A DNA stretch of 64,000 nucleotides. It comes from Cordylochernes scorpioides (taxonomy: Eukaryota > Arthropoda > Arachnida > Pseudoscorpiones > Chernetidae). Below the pieces are notes generated by a model that saw only the letters and a program-made list of their open reading frames with translations, did no database searches and was not told where the DNA came from. The first letter of the stretch is position 1. The number at the start of each line of letters is the position of its first letter. Positions 63,438 through 64,000 of the stretch are shown in pieces. A program made the translations under genes and the position numbers. The stretch lies in NCBI GenBank assembly GCA_030710605.1, contig CP092863.1:105882099-105946098 (forward strand), written 5' to 3'.

Positions 63438-64000
63438 TTAAAAGTATTTTATAATTGATATACTGTTGAAATATTTTACTTTTCTGATACTAAATTTGTT
63501 TTTAATAAATTCCATGTTTAAATTTTTAACATCTTCTATGAAATTTTCTAATATATTATTTATTCTATAAAATCTTAGAAACTGACCAAAATATATACCT
63601 TTACAGCAATTTAATGATATATTAGAATTCATATTACAGTATTTTATAATATTGAAATTATAATTACTTTTTTTATTATAAATTTTAATAGCATTATTTG
63701 TAAGGTCTATATTTAGGTCTAAAAAGTTAACTTTTTTGTTTCTATAAATTTTTTCATTGTTCTTAAGTTTCAAGTATTTAGGATATATTTTAGGTATTAA
63801 GTTTTTGAACTGTGGATTATTAAATATTATAATGTCATCTACATAACAAAACATTTGCCAATTAACATTATTTTGTAGAAAGTATTCTCTTTCGTACCAG
63901 AATAATATTAGATTTGCTAATAAAGGACTTGAAGAAGTTCCCATGGGAACGCCTTCTGATTGAATATATATTTTATTTTTAAATTCTATATAGTTAAAAT
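63438..64000 (-). CDS. Penelope-like element 2 reverse transcriptase, partial
   Basis: The minus-strand frame is open from the window edge to its stop at 63438. It has GVPMGTSSSPLLANLILFWY, FCYVDDIIIF (catalytic Asp pair), KVNFLDLNIDL and GQFLRFYRINN. It is closely similar to element 1 over its whole length, with many substitutions spread evenly and no frameshift. It likewise ends without a GIY-YIG domain, so absence of a C-terminal endonuclease is a family trait and not a deletion in one copy. The N-terminal part lies beyond the window. Confidence 0.8.
   Translation of the reverse strand, partial: FNYIEFKNKIYIQSEGVPMGTSSSPLLANLILFWYEREYFLQNNVNWQMFCYVDDIIIFNNPQFKNLIPKIYPKYLKLKNNEKIYRNKKVNFLDLNIDLTNNAIKIYNKKSNYNFNIIKYCNMNSNISLNCCKGIYFGQFLRFYRINNILENFIEDVKNLNMEFIKNKFSIRKVKYFNSISIIKYF

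Noticed and set aside
1-64000. tRNA or rRNA genes
   Set aside because: No cloverleaf-like or rRNA-like stretch was noticed; the only tRNA signals are primer-binding complements of LTR elements.

Overview
The window is eukaryotic nuclear DNA from an AT-rich, transposon-packed genome. It is most likely an arthropod: there is a 7tm_7 gustatory-receptor-like reading frame at 25.8-26.8 kb, an RBBP6/SNAMA-type gene copy, and a mix of BEL/Pao, Ty3/Gypsy, Ty1/Copia, Jockey-like, R1/Waldo-like, Helitron and Penelope-like elements. The species cannot be named from sequence alone. Almost nothing here is a single-copy host gene; the window is best read as a stack of nested mobile elements.

Layout. 1-5.6 kb: a degenerate minus-strand Ty3/Gypsy element between direct LTRs, with the reverse transcriptase core missing and several short tandem repeats inside. 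6.0-6.6 kb: a related LTR in plus orientation. 6.7-7.3 kb: a LINE ORF2 tail. 8.2-10.2 kb: a frameshifted RBBP6-like copy. 11.1-11.9 kb: a LINE 3' fragment, a small palindromic element and a perfect hairpin. 14.0-15.4 kb: a BEL/Pao 3' end. 15.6-18.3 kb: a Copia relic. 18.3-25.2 kb: a Gypsy element whose 5' LTR is split by a Jockey-like LINE with a 15-bp target duplication, next to the gag and LTR of a second Gypsy. 25.8-26.8 kb: the receptor-like gene with one frameshift in a T run. 27.0-27.7 kb: a non-autonomous Helitron. 28.2-29.95 kb: a long palindrome made of Penelope-element termini. 29.97-30.75 kb: another LTR.

30.8-51.7 kb is the centrepiece: seven head-to-tail, GC-rich non-LTR retrotransposon units separated by nothing or by short (AC)n runs. 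The first five carry only ORF1 (a Pro-rich, CCHC zinc-knuckle protein) and no ORF2. The last two are ORF1+ORF2 elements with APE endonuclease, reverse transcriptase and a C-terminal CCHC. The ORF1-only units share 5' and 3' UTR sequence with the ORF2-bearing unit 6, so they look like trans-mobilised partners comparable to mammalian HAL1.

51.7-58.0 kb holds a second notable group: two ~310-350 bp elements with ~71-bp terminal inverted repeats, each carrying one complete hammerhead ribozyme motif, plus a larger palindrome with degenerate hammerhead-like ends. A recent large LTR element (two 589-bp LTRs, almost no coding capacity) is inserted in the (TA)n between the two hammerhead elements. 58.0-64.0 kb: two tandem minus-strand Penelope-like elements without a visible GIY-YIG domain, one interrupted by a LINE fragment with a 16-bp target duplication.

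All family assignments rest on motif recognition by eye; no database search was run.
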